NCBI GenBank assembly: GCA_009784935.1 | Contig: WQXI01000025.1 | Coordinates: 1 to 33,466, forward strand | DNA from: Treponema sp. | Lineage (GTDB): Bacteria > Spirochaetota > Spirochaetia > Treponematales > Breznakiellaceae | DNA length: 33,466 bases | Direction: 5' to 3' | Shown here: one piece after another, positions 13,750 through 22,707 of the stretch | How the letters are laid out: every line of letters starts with the position of its first letter | Numbering within the stretch: the stretch's first letter is position 1 | Made by a program: the position numbers and the translations under genes | The notes under the pieces: model-generated | Told to the model about the DNA's origin: nothing | Databases searched by the model: none | The model's input: the letters and a program-made list of their open reading frames with translations, nothing else

Positions 13750-14361
13750 CTGAAAAAGCTAAAATTCGCCTTGCTGTTCATGGCAGGGTTTCTAGTTATT
13801 CAGCCGCTTATTTATTCTCAGGAAGAACCGGGGTTATCGGGAGCAGAAGAGATTCTGACCGAAGAAGACCCGTTTAGGATTGCCGAACAATCCTATACAT
13901 TCGGCGAAGATACAGCAGGGACAAATTTCGGAGCAGGACCCGGTATCTGGGATGTTGTAAGAATGCTGCTCGTTCTTGCCTTTGCCGCCGCCGCGATTTA
14001 CGGCGTAGTCTTTCTTCTTAAGCGCGCTTCACGTCAGACACCCAATAAAGACCCCTATCTAAAAATACTAGCAACCTCTCATCTCGGCGCTAACCGTTAT
14101 GTGCACATTGTCTCTGTCGGAAGCAAAGCATGGCTTTTAGGCGCAAGCGACGGCGGAGTAAATATAATAAGCGAAATCGACGAAAAAGAAGTTGTTGACG
14201 CAATGCTTTTGGATGATTCCAGAATTACCGCAGAATCAGCACAGGGACGTTTCCCCGATTTTCTCGCGATGATGCGCCGTTTCGGCATTTCTGCCGGAGC
14301 TGGCAAACAGCCCGGCGCTGACGAAATCCGTAAACGCCGCGAAAGGCTCAAGGGGCTATGA
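13750..14361 (+). CDS. fliO: Flagellar biosynthesis protein FliO (FliZ)
   Basis: FliO helps assemble the FliP ring of the flagellar export gate. From a CTG start at 13750 the product has 203 residues and begins with a good signal peptide (MKKLKFALLF...). The in-frame TTG at 13771 and ATG at 13780 would remove its lysine-rich n-region, so CTG is the likely start, though unusual. A membrane segment lies at about 66-90, followed by the FliO domain (YLKILATSHLG, VHIVSVGSKAWLLGASDGGV). The stop overlaps fliP by 4 bp. Confidence 0.88.
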   Translation: MKKLKFALLFMAGFLVIQPLIYSQEEPGLSGAEEILTEEDPFRIAEQSYTFGEDTAGTNFGAGPGIWDVVRMLLVLAFAAAAIYGVVFLLKRASRQTPNKDPYLKILATSHLGANRYVHIVSVGSKAWLLGASDGGVNIISEIDEKEVVDAMLLDDSRITAESAQGRFPDFLAMMRRFGISAGAGKQPGADEIRKRRERLKGL

Positions 14362-15179
14362 TGAAGCAGTTCACGGTAGTTATTCTTGTCCTAATCCTCT
14401 TTATTTTTATTCCTGCGGCGGCTAATGCGCAGGTTTTTAGTCCGGAAAGAGCTAATCAAGGTACGCAAGGCATGATTACCCCTCCCGGACCGCCCGTTAT
14501 TCCCTTTATAGATTTAACAGTCCGCAACCCCTCAAGCGGACAGGAAGTCGCATTTTCGCTGCAATTACTGTTACTGCTTACGGTTCTTTCGCTTGCGCCG
14601 AGCATTATTATCCTGATGACAAGTTTTTTGCGTGTTTCAATTGTTTTGGACTTTATTAAACGCGCTCTTTCGCTTCAGCAGGTTCCGCCAAATCAAGTAT
14701 TATTAGGTATTGCGCTGTTTCTTACAGTTTTTATTATGTGGCCTACATTCAGTACAATTTATACTAACTCGATACAGCCGCTCGCGGCAGGAGAGCTTTC
14801 GGTAGAGAATGCCTACAGGGAAGCAGAAGCTCCCTTAAGAATATTTATGTTTAATCAAATGAGAAACAATCCGGAAAACATCCGTTTGTTTATGGCAATG
14901 CGGCAGCTTGATACCCCCGATACGCTTGCCGATATTCCTACGTATGTTTTGATTCCGGCGTTTATATTAAACGAGCTCACTGTAGCTTTTAAGATAGGAA
15001 TTTTATTATTTATTCCGTTTATTGTAATAGACATGGTTGTAGCGAGCACCCTTATGTCAATGGGTATGATAATGCTTCCCCCGATTATGATATCCATGCC
15101 TTTTAAACTGGTTCTTTTTATTTTAGTTGACGGATGGGGTCTTTTGACGCAGCAGTTAGTGCGTTCATTTAATATGTAG
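14358..15179 (+). CDS. fliP: Flagellar export gate protein FliP
   Basis: FliP forms the pentameric core of the export gate. The 273-residue product has a signal peptide (about 1-25, ANA), then the family blocks: LSLAPSIIILMTSFLRVSIVL, LQQVPPNQVLLGIALFLTVFIM, and near the end FIPFIVIDMVVASTLMSMGM and LPFKLVLFILVDGW-like sequence (here MPFKLVLFILVDGW). Length and motifs are complete. Translation is coupled to fliO through an ATGA overlap. Confidence 0.97.
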   Translation: MMKQFTVVILVLILFIFIPAAANAQVFSPERANQGTQGMITPPGPPVIPFIDLTVRNPSSGQEVAFSLQLLLLLTVLSLAPSIIILMTSFLRVSIVLDFIKRALSLQQVPPNQVLLGIALFLTVFIMWPTFSTIYTNSIQPLAAGELSVENAYREAEAPLRIFMFNQMRNNPENIRLFMAMRQLDTPDTLADIPTYVLIPAFILNELTVAFKIGILLFIPFIVIDMVVASTLMSMGMIMLPPIMISMPFKLVLFILVDGWGLLTQQLVRSFNM

Positions 15180-15188
15180 GAGAAGAGA

Positions 15189-15458
15189 ATGAGTGTAGGT
15201 GATATTGTTTTTATTTTACGCGGAGGAATTACTCAAGTTTTATTTATGGCAGCTCCGCTTTTATTATCTGCATTAACTGTAGGTTTGGTAATAGCGATAT
15301 TGCAGGCGGCGACTTCGATTCAGGAGCAGACGCTTACATTTGTTCCAAAAATGGTCGTAATACTTGTTATGCTTGCTCTCATGGGCGGAATAATGTTTAC
15401 TTCGCTGGGAAATTATACAAAAGATTTATTTGAAAGAATTCCGGATATGGCGCGTTAG
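15189..15458 (+). CDS. fliQ: Flagellar export gate protein FliQ
   Basis: The 89-residue protein has two membrane helices and the FliQ core LIVAILQAATSIQEQTLTFVPK (here VIAILQAATSIQEQTL). It joins FliP and FliR in the helical export gate. AGGAGAAGAG precedes the ATG, 9 bp after fliP. Length is typical. Confidence 0.96.
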   Translation: MSVGDIVFILRGGITQVLFMAAPLLLSALTVGLVIAILQAATSIQEQTLTFVPKMVVILVMLALMGGIMFTSLGNYTKDLFERIPDMAR

Positions 15459-15469
15459 AGGGGTAACAA

Positions 15470-16342
15470 TTGATAGAGAATGCGGTTTTACAGAATATTC
15501 TCACATTTGGACCTGTGTTCCTTTTGATCGCGGCGCGCGCTCTTGCCATGATCCAAACAGCTCCGCTTCTTTCGTCTGACGCTATTCCGCAGACTGCAAA
15601 AATCGCCCTCGCCGGTCTTGCCGCTTTTGCCGCTATCCCCACAGCAGAAGTATTCATGGCGGCTAACAGCCCTAACGGTATTGTAACGCTTCCCGGCGGA
15701 ACATTAAGCGATTTACGCTTTGAAACTTTCGGACTTCGTTTTGGGCTTCTTGTTGCTGGCGAAGTTATTATCGGAATCATTCTCGGTTTTTATATGACAG
15801 TTATTTTTGCCGCTTTTTCTACAGCGGGGCAGTTCTTCTCGCTTCAGATGGGGTTTGGCGCTTCGGAAACATTTGACCCTGTAGCGCAGGTAGAAAACCC
15901 TTTGATGGGGCAGTACTTTAATCTTGTATCAATGTTGATCTTTGTAACATTAGGCGGTTTTCATAAATTGTTTCTCGGAGGTTTTTGGCGTTCTGTGCAG
16001 ACGATGAATATTGTTTCTTTGGTAGAAGGCAGAGAGCCGATTATATCTATGATTACCGCAGGGCTTTCACGTCTTTTTATGGACGCAATTATTATCGCCC
16101 TCCCTATTCTTGGAACGCTTTTTTTAACTTCGCTTACAACCGGGTTAATCTCCAAAGCGTCGCCGCAGATTAATATTCTGTCAGAAGGTTTTCCTATTTC
16201 TATTATTACAGCTTTCGTTTTACTTTTAACTGTACTTCCCTTTATGGTCGAAGCTTTTACAAGGGTTATAGATTCCGGTTTTGCCAGTATTCATAATCTG
16301 TATATACAAATCGGACGTCCGATTATGGGAGGAGGGCAATGA
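15470..16342 (+). CDS. fliR: Flagellar export gate protein FliR
   Basis: FliR is the single-copy gate subunit that associates with FlhB. The 290-residue product is strongly hydrophobic with about six membrane helices. It contains the family segment FFSLQMGFGASETFDP and the later FPISIITAFVLLLTVLPFM. The start is TTG, preceded by GAGGGG at good distance; no better ATG is near. It overlaps flhB by 4 bp. Confidence 0.95.
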   Translation: MIENAVLQNILTFGPVFLLIAARALAMIQTAPLLSSDAIPQTAKIALAGLAAFAAIPTAEVFMAANSPNGIVTLPGGTLSDLRFETFGLRFGLLVAGEVIIGIILGFYMTVIFAAFSTAGQFFSLQMGFGASETFDPVAQVENPLMGQYFNLVSMLIFVTLGGFHKLFLGGFWRSVQTMNIVSLVEGREPIISMITAGLSRLFMDAIIIALPILGTLFLTSLTTGLISKASPQINILSEGFPISIITAFVLLLTVLPFMVEAFTRVIDSGFASIHNLYIQIGRPIMGGGQ

Positions 16343-17508
16343 TGCAGAAAGATGAATACCTCATTCCAAATTATGCATTATTAATTGACCTCCAGTGGTT
16401 CTCCGATGACAACAGCGAAGACGCACCCGGTAAAACAGAACAGCCGACCGAACATAAAATAAAACGCCTGCGAGAAGAAGGTCAGGTAGTTAAAAGCCAG
16501 GAATTAATCGGCGCTATAGGGTTATTTATGCCCGGATTACTTTTATTGTTCCTTGCTCCTTCAATGTTCCGCACTTGCATGGAGATGGTGCAGTTTTTCT
16601 TTTTAAGGGCAGTAGAACTTGATCCAACCAAAGACGCGATTATTGCCGGTAATTTTTATAAGTATTTTATTAGGCTGGTAACACCCGTTCTTGTTGTAGC
16701 GGTAATATCCGCTATTTTTTCCAATCTTGTTCAGCTCGGCGGCTGGCTGTTTACTGTAAAACCGATCATTCCAAATTTTACAAAAGCGATTCCAAAATTT
16801 GGACAGTATTTTAAAAGAATTTTTTCTACAGAAGGACTTTTTAATCTGGGTAAATCGCTTATCAAAATTGTGCTTATCGGGGTAATCGCATTTTTATTTA
16901 TAAGTTCAGAAATTAATAAAATTCTTAATTTTCAAAAAGCAGATCCTTACATAGGACTTACTTTTATAGCTTCTATTGCCATAAGGATGATAATTGTTGT
17001 CGCTGTAGTCTTGCTTGTGCTCGGAATCGCGGATTATTTCTTTCAGCGGTGGCGGTTTAGAGAACGGCATAAAATGGCAAGATGGGAAATAAAAGAAGAA
17101 ATGAAGATGTACGAAGCGGATCCGATGATTCAAAGCAGAATCAAGAGCCGATTCCGGGAACTGCTCAAACAGAATGTAAATGTATCGGTTCCAAAAGCGG
17201 ATGTTGTAATTACAAACCCGACTCATATATCTGTCGCTGTACAGTATGATCAGATGTCAATGCCGGGTCCAATGATTGTTGCGATGGGCGCTGACGAACT
17301 GGCTGCGAAAATAAGAGAAATTGCCGAGGAGCATGAGATTCCGCTTGTCGAGAATAAACCGCTTGCGCAGGCATTGTACAAGGAGACTGACATAGGAGAT
17401 ATTATTCCGGAAATTTACTGGAATACGGTTGCATTGATTTTAAGTAAAGTCTGGCGTCTTAATGAACAAAGACGTCTTAAGATGCAAGCATCAGAGATGA
17501 GCGCGTAA
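16339..17508 (+). CDS. flhB: Flagellar export switch protein FlhB
   Basis: FlhB switches export from rod/hook to filament substrates after self-cleavage. The 389-residue product has four membrane helices and a cytoplasmic C-terminal domain with the autocleavage motif NPTH at 293-296, then the usual HISVAVQYD and ENKPLAQALYKETDIGDIIPE. GGAGGG precedes the ATG inside fliR. An N-terminal extension of about 25 residues precedes the PGKTEQPTEHK block. All key residues are present. Confidence 0.97.
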   Translation: MMQKDEYLIPNYALLIDLQWFSDDNSEDAPGKTEQPTEHKIKRLREEGQVVKSQELIGAIGLFMPGLLLLFLAPSMFRTCMEMVQFFFLRAVELDPTKDAIIAGNFYKYFIRLVTPVLVVAVISAIFSNLVQLGGWLFTVKPIIPNFTKAIPKFGQYFKRIFSTEGLFNLGKSLIKIVLIGVIAFLFISSEINKILNFQKADPYIGLTFIASIAIRMIIVVAVVLLVLGIADYFFQRWRFRERHKMARWEIKEEMKMYEADPMIQSRIKSRFRELLKQNVNVSVPKADVVITNPTHISVAVQYDQMSMPGPMIVAMGADELAAKIREIAEEHEIPLVENKPLAQALYKETDIGDIIPEIYWNTVALILSKVWRLNEQRRLKMQASEMSA

Positions 17509-17522
17509 GGATGAGGTGAGAA

Positions 17523-19658
17523 ATGGCTGATATCGCACAAGGTGCGGCACATGGCGCAGCGCCGGGCATTGGACAAGGCGCACGCAGTCCATTAAGTTTT
17601 CTCAAAGACAGTTTTCCCGCTGTAGCTGTAATCACAATTGTGCTTGCGATCATTCTCCCTATGCCTCCTGTTATTCTCGACGCGCTGATGGCAGTAAATC
17701 TTGTTTTTGCATTAATGGTTCTGCTTATCGTTCTTTATGTGCAAAAACCGACAGAGTTCAGTCTTTTTCCTACAATGCTTTTAGTTTCTACAGTTTTTTC
17801 ACTTGCATTAAATGTTTCTTCTACAAGGCTTATTCTAAATCAGGGTGAAAAATTCCAAGGGCAGATGATAAAAGCTTTTTCTAATTTCGTAGTTGGTTCA
17901 CAAGGAAACGAAGGTCTTGTTGTAGGTTTTATTATCTTTATTATAATTATTGCCGTGCAGGTAATTGTTATCACAAAGGGAGCGACGCGTGTTTCCGAAG
18001 TCGCCGCCCGTTTTACATTGGATAGCATGCAGGTAAAGATGATGGCTGTAGAAACTGAATACAGTTCCGGAGCCATTACAGAAGAAGAAGCAAAAAGACA
18101 AAAAGCCGAAATCCGGCAGGAATCTGATTTTTACGGTTCTATGGACGGTGCCAGTAAATTTATATCCGGCAACGTAAAAGTCGGTGTATTTATTATTATC
18201 GTAGAAATGCTAGGCGGATTTATTATTGGTTCATCAAGAGGCGAATCTGATGTAATAGGAATTTATATTAGGCTTGCTATCGGTGACGGTCTTGTTACTC
18301 AGCTTCCGGCGCTTCTTATCTCTACCGCTATGGGTATTGTTGTAACGCGCGCTGCCGCGACAGGTATTCTCGCGGATCAGGTTATTCAGCAAATACTGGA
18401 ACGCGATACAATCGTTTACTGGATCTGCGCCGCTGTTCTTGCGATTCTTGCATTTCTGCCGGGATTCCCCTGGTATGTGCTTCTCCCGCTGTCGGTATTA
18501 ATTGGATTCCATGCATACAGAGCAAGACAGCACAAAAAACGAACTGCGAGCATTAACGAAACTATGGCAAGAGCCCGTGAGCAAAAAGAAGAAAAAACAG
18601 CGGACTTTCCCCCTGTTGTTCCGCTCGACGCTCTTTCGCTGGAAATCGGATACGGTCTTGTTCCGCTTGTTGACAAAGAAAAAGGCGCGGAACTGTTAGA
18701 AAGAGTGCAGGGTGTAAGAAGACAATCCGCTTATGATCTTGGTCTTGTCATTCCAAAGGTAAGAATTATGGATAATTCCATACTCGAACCTTCTGAATAC
18801 TGCTTTAAAATAAAAGGAGTAGATTCCGGCAGAGGTAAAATCCGCCTTGGATATTTCCTTTGCATAAATCCGGGAACAGTAGTTACAGAAATGCCCGGCG
18901 AAAAAACCGTTGACCCTGCTTTTGGGCTTCCCGCAATCTGGATAGAACAGGAAAAAAGAGATGAAGCCGAAAGAGCAGGTTATACTGTTGTTGATCCGCC
19001 TTCTATCATTGCGACTCATTTGACAGAAATTATTAGACGTCATGCCGCGGATATTCTGGGGCTTCAGGATACGCAGGCTATTTTGGATACTCTGCGCAAG
19101 GAATACCCTGCTGTCGTAGACGAAGCTCTGAGGGAAGGCAGAGGATTGCGCGTAACAGAAGTTCAAAAAATATTCCATGGATTACTGCGCGAAAGAGTCT
19201 CTATCCGCAATCTTGTGTCAATTCTCGAAGCAATTGCGGACTTTGCGCCGGTATCAAAAAATATTTGGTTCCTTACAGAAAAAGCGCGTCAGGCTATCGC
19301 AAGCCAGATATGCCATCAGTACGCTGACGAAGACCGCAAATTGCGCGTTCTTACATTGGATCCGTCTCTGGAACAGAAAATCATAGACGCAAAATACGAA
19401 ACAGCCTCTGGGCTTGTCTGTGCGCTCGATCCGCCTACTCAAAAGGCTTGGATTAAAGCTGTTGTAAAAGCGGTTACAGCTGTAAAAGAACAGGGTTGGA
19501 TGCCTGTTATTCTGTGTACAGAACAATCCCGTTTCCTTGTAAAAAATTCTACAGATCGCGAACTGCCGGATTTGGCAGTATTATCTGTCCCCGAAATTGT
19601 TCCCGGCGTAATTCCGGAAGCAGTCGGCGTAATAAGATTAGAAAGTGCGGAGCAGTAA
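17523..19658 (+). CDS. flhA: Flagellar export gate protein FlhA
   Basis: FlhA forms the nonameric ring that docks substrate-chaperone complexes and couples proton flow to export. The 711-residue product has about eight N-terminal membrane helices (30-335) with the FHIPEP-family blocks (ALNVSSTRLIL, FVVGSQGNEGLVVGFIIF, RFTLDSMQVKMMAVE) and a large cytoplasmic domain (about 360-700). An Ala/Gly-rich N-terminus of about 25 residues precedes the first helix. ATGAGGTGAG supplies the binding site. Confidence 0.97.
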   Translation: MADIAQGAAHGAAPGIGQGARSPLSFLKDSFPAVAVITIVLAIILPMPPVILDALMAVNLVFALMVLLIVLYVQKPTEFSLFPTMLLVSTVFSLALNVSSTRLILNQGEKFQGQMIKAFSNFVVGSQGNEGLVVGFIIFIIIIAVQVIVITKGATRVSEVAARFTLDSMQVKMMAVETEYSSGAITEEEAKRQKAEIRQESDFYGSMDGASKFISGNVKVGVFIIIVEMLGGFIIGSSRGESDVIGIYIRLAIGDGLVTQLPALLISTAMGIVVTRAAATGILADQVIQQILERDTIVYWICAAVLAILAFLPGFPWYVLLPLSVLIGFHAYRARQHKKRTASINETMARAREQKEEKTADFPPVVPLDALSLEIGYGLVPLVDKEKGAELLERVQGVRRQSAYDLGLVIPKVRIMDNSILEPSEYCFKIKGVDSGRGKIRLGYFLCINPGTVVTEMPGEKTVDPAFGLPAIWIEQEKRDEAERAGYTVVDPPSIIATHLTEIIRRHAADILGLQDTQAILDTLRKEYPAVVDEALREGRGLRVTEVQKIFHGLLRERVSIRNLVSILEAIADFAPVSKNIWFLTEKARQAIASQICHQYADEDRKLRVLTLDPSLEQKIIDAKYETASGLVCALDPPTQKAWIKAVVKAVTAVKEQGWMPVILCTEQSRFLVKNSTDRELPDLAVLSVPEIVPGVIPEAVGVIRLESAEQ

Positions 19659-19659
19659 A

Positions 19660-20871
19660 ATGGAATTGTTTATTGAGCAGGGTGAAAGCCGGGAAGATTG
19701 TATGCTAAAAATTGCCTCAAAGTACAACATGCAATTTAAAATTCTCAGGCAGAGAGAAATAAGAATCGGCGGAGTATTGGGGCTTTTCTCCAAACCCGGA
19801 GTAGAGGTAGATTTTATTCTTACACAGCACAGAAATCCGCCTGCGCTTCATTCTAAAAAACTCGAAGAAGAAAAGATGAAAGTCATTGCAGCGGCGGCAG
19901 GCGCAAAACAAAGCGGCAGAGAAGCGTCACAGCAGATTTTAGACGCTCTAAAAGAATTAAAAGAAAAAGTAGAAAATACAAAGACATATACCAATTACGA
20001 AACCGAACATCCGTCATTTGTCCGCGTCAAAGGGCTTTTAAAGGCAAACGATTTTTCTGACTCCTATATAGACGGCATGATAGAAAGACTAAAAAAAGAA
20101 ATGTCCATGGAACAGCTGGAAAACACAACAGCGGTAGAAGACAATGTCCTCGAATGGATTGGTGAGAGCATAAATATTTATAAAGAAGACGAAGTAATAA
20201 GAAAACCGAGGATTATGGTTCTTGTAGGCCCAACGGGAGTAGGTAAAACAACAACTGTTTCCAAGCTTGCGGCAATTTACGGGATCGGAACTGACGAAAT
20301 CCCTGCGATAGATGTGAGAATGATTACTATTGACGCTTTTAGAATATGCGCAAAAGAACAGCTTGAACAAATCGGCAATATTATGCAGATACCGGTTTCC
20401 TGCGTTGTTAACAAACAGGATCTCAAAAAAGAGTTAGCTCTTTTTAATGAATATACAGATTTATTCTTAATTGATACGATAGGTAAAAGTCCAAAGGATC
20501 TTTCAAAGCTGGGTGAGATGAAAGAGATTCTTGACGGAGCGGGAAAAACAGCGGAGTTTCATCTTGTGATAAGCGCCGCTACAAAGACATCGGATATAGA
20601 AATAATTATGCGCCAGTTTGAGCCTTTTAATTATAAATCTATTATACTTTCTAAAATGGACGAAACAGATCATATCGGCAACATTGTTTCGGCTCTTGCA
20701 GAAAAAAGAAAAAGTATTTCTTATATTACTGACGGACAGACAGTTCCTGTAGATATAAGAAGAGCAACAGTAGTGCGTTTCCTTACAAATCTGGAAGGTT
20801 TTAAGGTAAACCGCGATAAAATAGAAAATCGTTTTCCTTCGGGAGAAGCTGATCAGTTTAAGTGGAGATAA
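19660..20871 (+). CDS. flhF: Flagellar GTPase FlhF
   Basis: FlhF is an SRP-type GTPase that fixes the place of flagellar assembly at the cell pole. From ATG 19660 it has 403 residues: an N-terminal basic B domain, an alpha-helical N domain, and a G domain with P-loop GPTGVGKTTT at about 190-199 and the SRP-GTPase blocks ITIDAFRICAKEQL, LIDTIGKSP and LSKMDETD. A GTG 15 bases upstream is in frame but would overlap flhA; the ATG has GCGGAG before it. It starts one base after the flhA stop. Confidence 0.95.
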   Translation: MELFIEQGESREDCMLKIASKYNMQFKILRQREIRIGGVLGLFSKPGVEVDFILTQHRNPPALHSKKLEEEKMKVIAAAAGAKQSGREASQQILDALKELKEKVENTKTYTNYETEHPSFVRVKGLLKANDFSDSYIDGMIERLKKEMSMEQLENTTAVEDNVLEWIGESINIYKEDEVIRKPRIMVLVGPTGVGKTTTVSKLAAIYGIGTDEIPAIDVRMITIDAFRICAKEQLEQIGNIMQIPVSCVVNKQDLKKELALFNEYTDLFLIDTIGKSPKDLSKLGEMKEILDGAGKTAEFHLVISAATKTSDIEIIMRQFEPFNYKSIILSKMDETDHIGNIVSALAEKRKSISYITDGQTVPVDIRRATVVRFLTNLEGFKVNRDKIENRFPSGEADQFKWR

Positions 20872-20881
20872 AAGGTAGCAT

Positions 20882-20926
20882 AATGAAACTTTGTTTCATT
20901 TATAATGCGCAGCTAGTAAGCCGCGT
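20882..20926 (+). other. Two-hairpin intercistronic element before flhG
   Basis: Hairpin 1 is ATGAAAC-TTT-GTTTCAT (20883-20899). Hairpin 2 is CGC-a-GCT-AGTA-AGC-c-GCG (20908-20925). Then comes AGAGAGG, the flhG binding site. The same plan with compensating changes is at 23514-23564. Confidence 0.55.
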
Positions 20927-20940
20927 TAAAGAGAGGTTAT

Positions 20941-21855
20941 ATGGAAGACCAAGCAGAAAAATTGCGTGAAATTATGAAACGAAAAAAGGATGGAGTTTCT
21001 AAAACTTCTTCCGGCAGATCAAATTTAAAATCTGCGGATAAAGCCCGTATTATTACAGTTACATCCGGCAAAGGCGGAGTCGGCAAAACGAATCTTTCTG
21101 TTAATATGGCTCTTTCATTTGCAAGACTGGGAAAAAAGGTAATAGTAATGGACGCCGATCTTGGGCTTGCCAATGTTAATGTTATGCTTAATATGATTCC
21201 TAAATGCAATTTGTACCATGTCATAAAAAAGCAAAAAACGATAAGAGAAATTCTCGTAGAGACCGAATACGGTATCTCTATAGTTGCAGGAGCTTCGGGT
21301 TTTTCGCAGATTGCAAACATGGGCGAGGAAGACAGAAAGGATTTTATCGCTGAGCTTGATACGCTTTCTAACGCTGACATTATTATTATAGATACATCCG
21401 CAGGCGTTTCCAGCAATGTTCTCGATTTTATCGCAGCCGCTGATGACGCGGTTATTATTACAACTCCGGAGCCTACCGCGATAACAGACGCATACGGAAT
21501 AATAAAAATTATCGCGACAGAGTATGACTCACTTAATATGGGGTTAAAACTGGTTGTAAACAGAGCAAAGGGAGCAGCTCAGGCAAAAAGCGTCGCTGAC
21601 AGAATGATTAATATTGCAGGGCAGTTCTTAAATTTAAAAGTAGATTACCTTGGATTTATTTATGATGATACTGCCGTACAGCAGGCTGTTCTAAGGCAAA
21701 AACCTTTTATGGTAGTAGATCCTAAATGTAAGGCAAGTATATGCGTTCAGCATATTGTAGAACGTATGGACAGAAACAAGCCGGGAGAAACGGCAGGTTT
21801 TGGAGCTATGCTAAAAAGACTGTTTAAGTCTTCATCGCAGGAGATAGAGGAATAA
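20941..21855 (+). CDS. flhG: Flagellar number regulator FlhG (FleN/MinD-like ATPase)
   Basis: FlhG is a ParA/MinD-type ATPase that limits flagellar number and stimulates FlhF. The 304-residue protein opens with the DQAEKLRE sequence (3-10), the conserved DQAxxLR activator motif for FlhF. It has the deviant Walker A SGKGGVGKTN at about 42-51, VIVMDADLGLANVNVML, IIIDTSAG, and a C-terminal hydrophobic/basic helix that in MinD relatives binds membrane. It follows flhF, as usual. Confidence 0.94.
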   Translation: MEDQAEKLREIMKRKKDGVSKTSSGRSNLKSADKARIITVTSGKGGVGKTNLSVNMALSFARLGKKVIVMDADLGLANVNVMLNMIPKCNLYHVIKKQKTIREILVETEYGISIVAGASGFSQIANMGEEDRKDFIAELDTLSNADIIIIDTSAGVSSNVLDFIAAADDAVIITTPEPTAITDAYGIIKIIATEYDSLNMGLKLVVNRAKGAAQAKSVADRMINIAGQFLNLKVDYLGFIYDDTAVQQAVLRQKPFMVVDPKCKASICVQHIVERMDRNKPGETAGFGAMLKRLFKSSSQEIEE

Positions 21856-21856
21856 A

Positions 21857-22690
21857 GTGTCAAACTTTAGATGGGGTATAATAGCCGGAATTTCGGCAAT
21901 GTTCATTTCTGTTTTTCTCGGTGTTGTATCTGATGTAAACTTTGTAAATATTCTCTTAAGAGCGTTTATCTTTGGAGCTCTGTTTTTTGGGCTGGGATTT
22001 GGTTTGCGGTTTGCCGTAAACAGTTTCTTTCCGGAACTATTGTACAACGAAGACGAAGTAATTCCGCCCGAAATGGAAGCAGGCTCCCGCGTTGATATAA
22101 CCTTGGATTCATCAGGTGAGTACGCCGTACCGGAACTATACAAAAACCCCGGCGACTCAAGCGAGATGGGTAATATAGAAGATTTAATTTCTGGAATTTT
22201 TAGGTCAAGAAGAGAGCCAAGAGAGCAGGTTGAAAGAAAAACCAGCGAAAATGACGATTTTATTCCGTTAATGAGCGATGAAAGTCTAGACGGCTTGGAA
22301 GATGCAGGTTATAATGATGTTCAGGCGGAAAAGCCGTTAGCGGTAAAACCGCAAGAGGAAAAGCCGCTGTTTACCCCAAGTTTTGGGGATGATTCGGGAT
22401 TGGGAGGTTTACCGGATTTAGATATGATGGCTAGAGCTTTTTCGTCAGCTTACAGCAGTTCGCCTGTTTTAGGTCCGTCTGCGCCTGTTGCAGAAGCGAG
22501 TACAGTTACTGAGCTGCCTTCTGTTCCGTCAGTGCAATCAACGCCGTCAAGTTTTTCTGTATCCGCCTCCGATGACATTGAATCAACGTCTTCGTATTAT
22601 AAGGGTAATAAACCGCATGCTTTAGAGGGGGACTTTGACGCTAAAAGCCTTGCGGAAGGCATTAGAACAGTGCTAAGTAAAGACAACTAA
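21857..22690 (+). CDS. Membrane protein of the flagellar operon, unknown function
   Basis: The 277-residue protein begins at GTG, with AGAGGA upstream, one base after flhG. Two membrane helices (about 6-25 and 32-53) form a hairpin at the N-terminus. A long acidic and Ser/Pro-rich cytoplasmic region follows, ending in a conserved-looking short helix block GDFDAKSLAEGIRTVLSKDN. The final block recalls the C-terminal helix of FlgM (DAKxVAEAI...), and the gene sits directly before the flagellar sigma factor, so a membrane-tethered sigma regulator is conceivable. No known domain is assigned. Confidence 0.72.
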   Translation: MSNFRWGIIAGISAMFISVFLGVVSDVNFVNILLRAFIFGALFFGLGFGLRFAVNSFFPELLYNEDEVIPPEMEAGSRVDITLDSSGEYAVPELYKNPGDSSEMGNIEDLISGIFRSRREPREQVERKTSENDDFIPLMSDESLDGLEDAGYNDVQAEKPLAVKPQEEKPLFTPSFGDDSGLGGLPDLDMMARAFSSAYSSSPVLGPSAPVAEASTVTELPSVPSVQSTPSSFSVSASDDIESTSSYYKGNKPHALEGDFDAKSLAEGIRTVLSKDN

Positions 22691-22707
22691 AAAGGAAAGG
22701 TTTGGGA

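Noticed and set aside
19645..19659. GTG start for flhF
   Set aside because: It would overlap the flhA stop; the ATG at 19660 has a binding site and matches the usual FlhF N-terminus.
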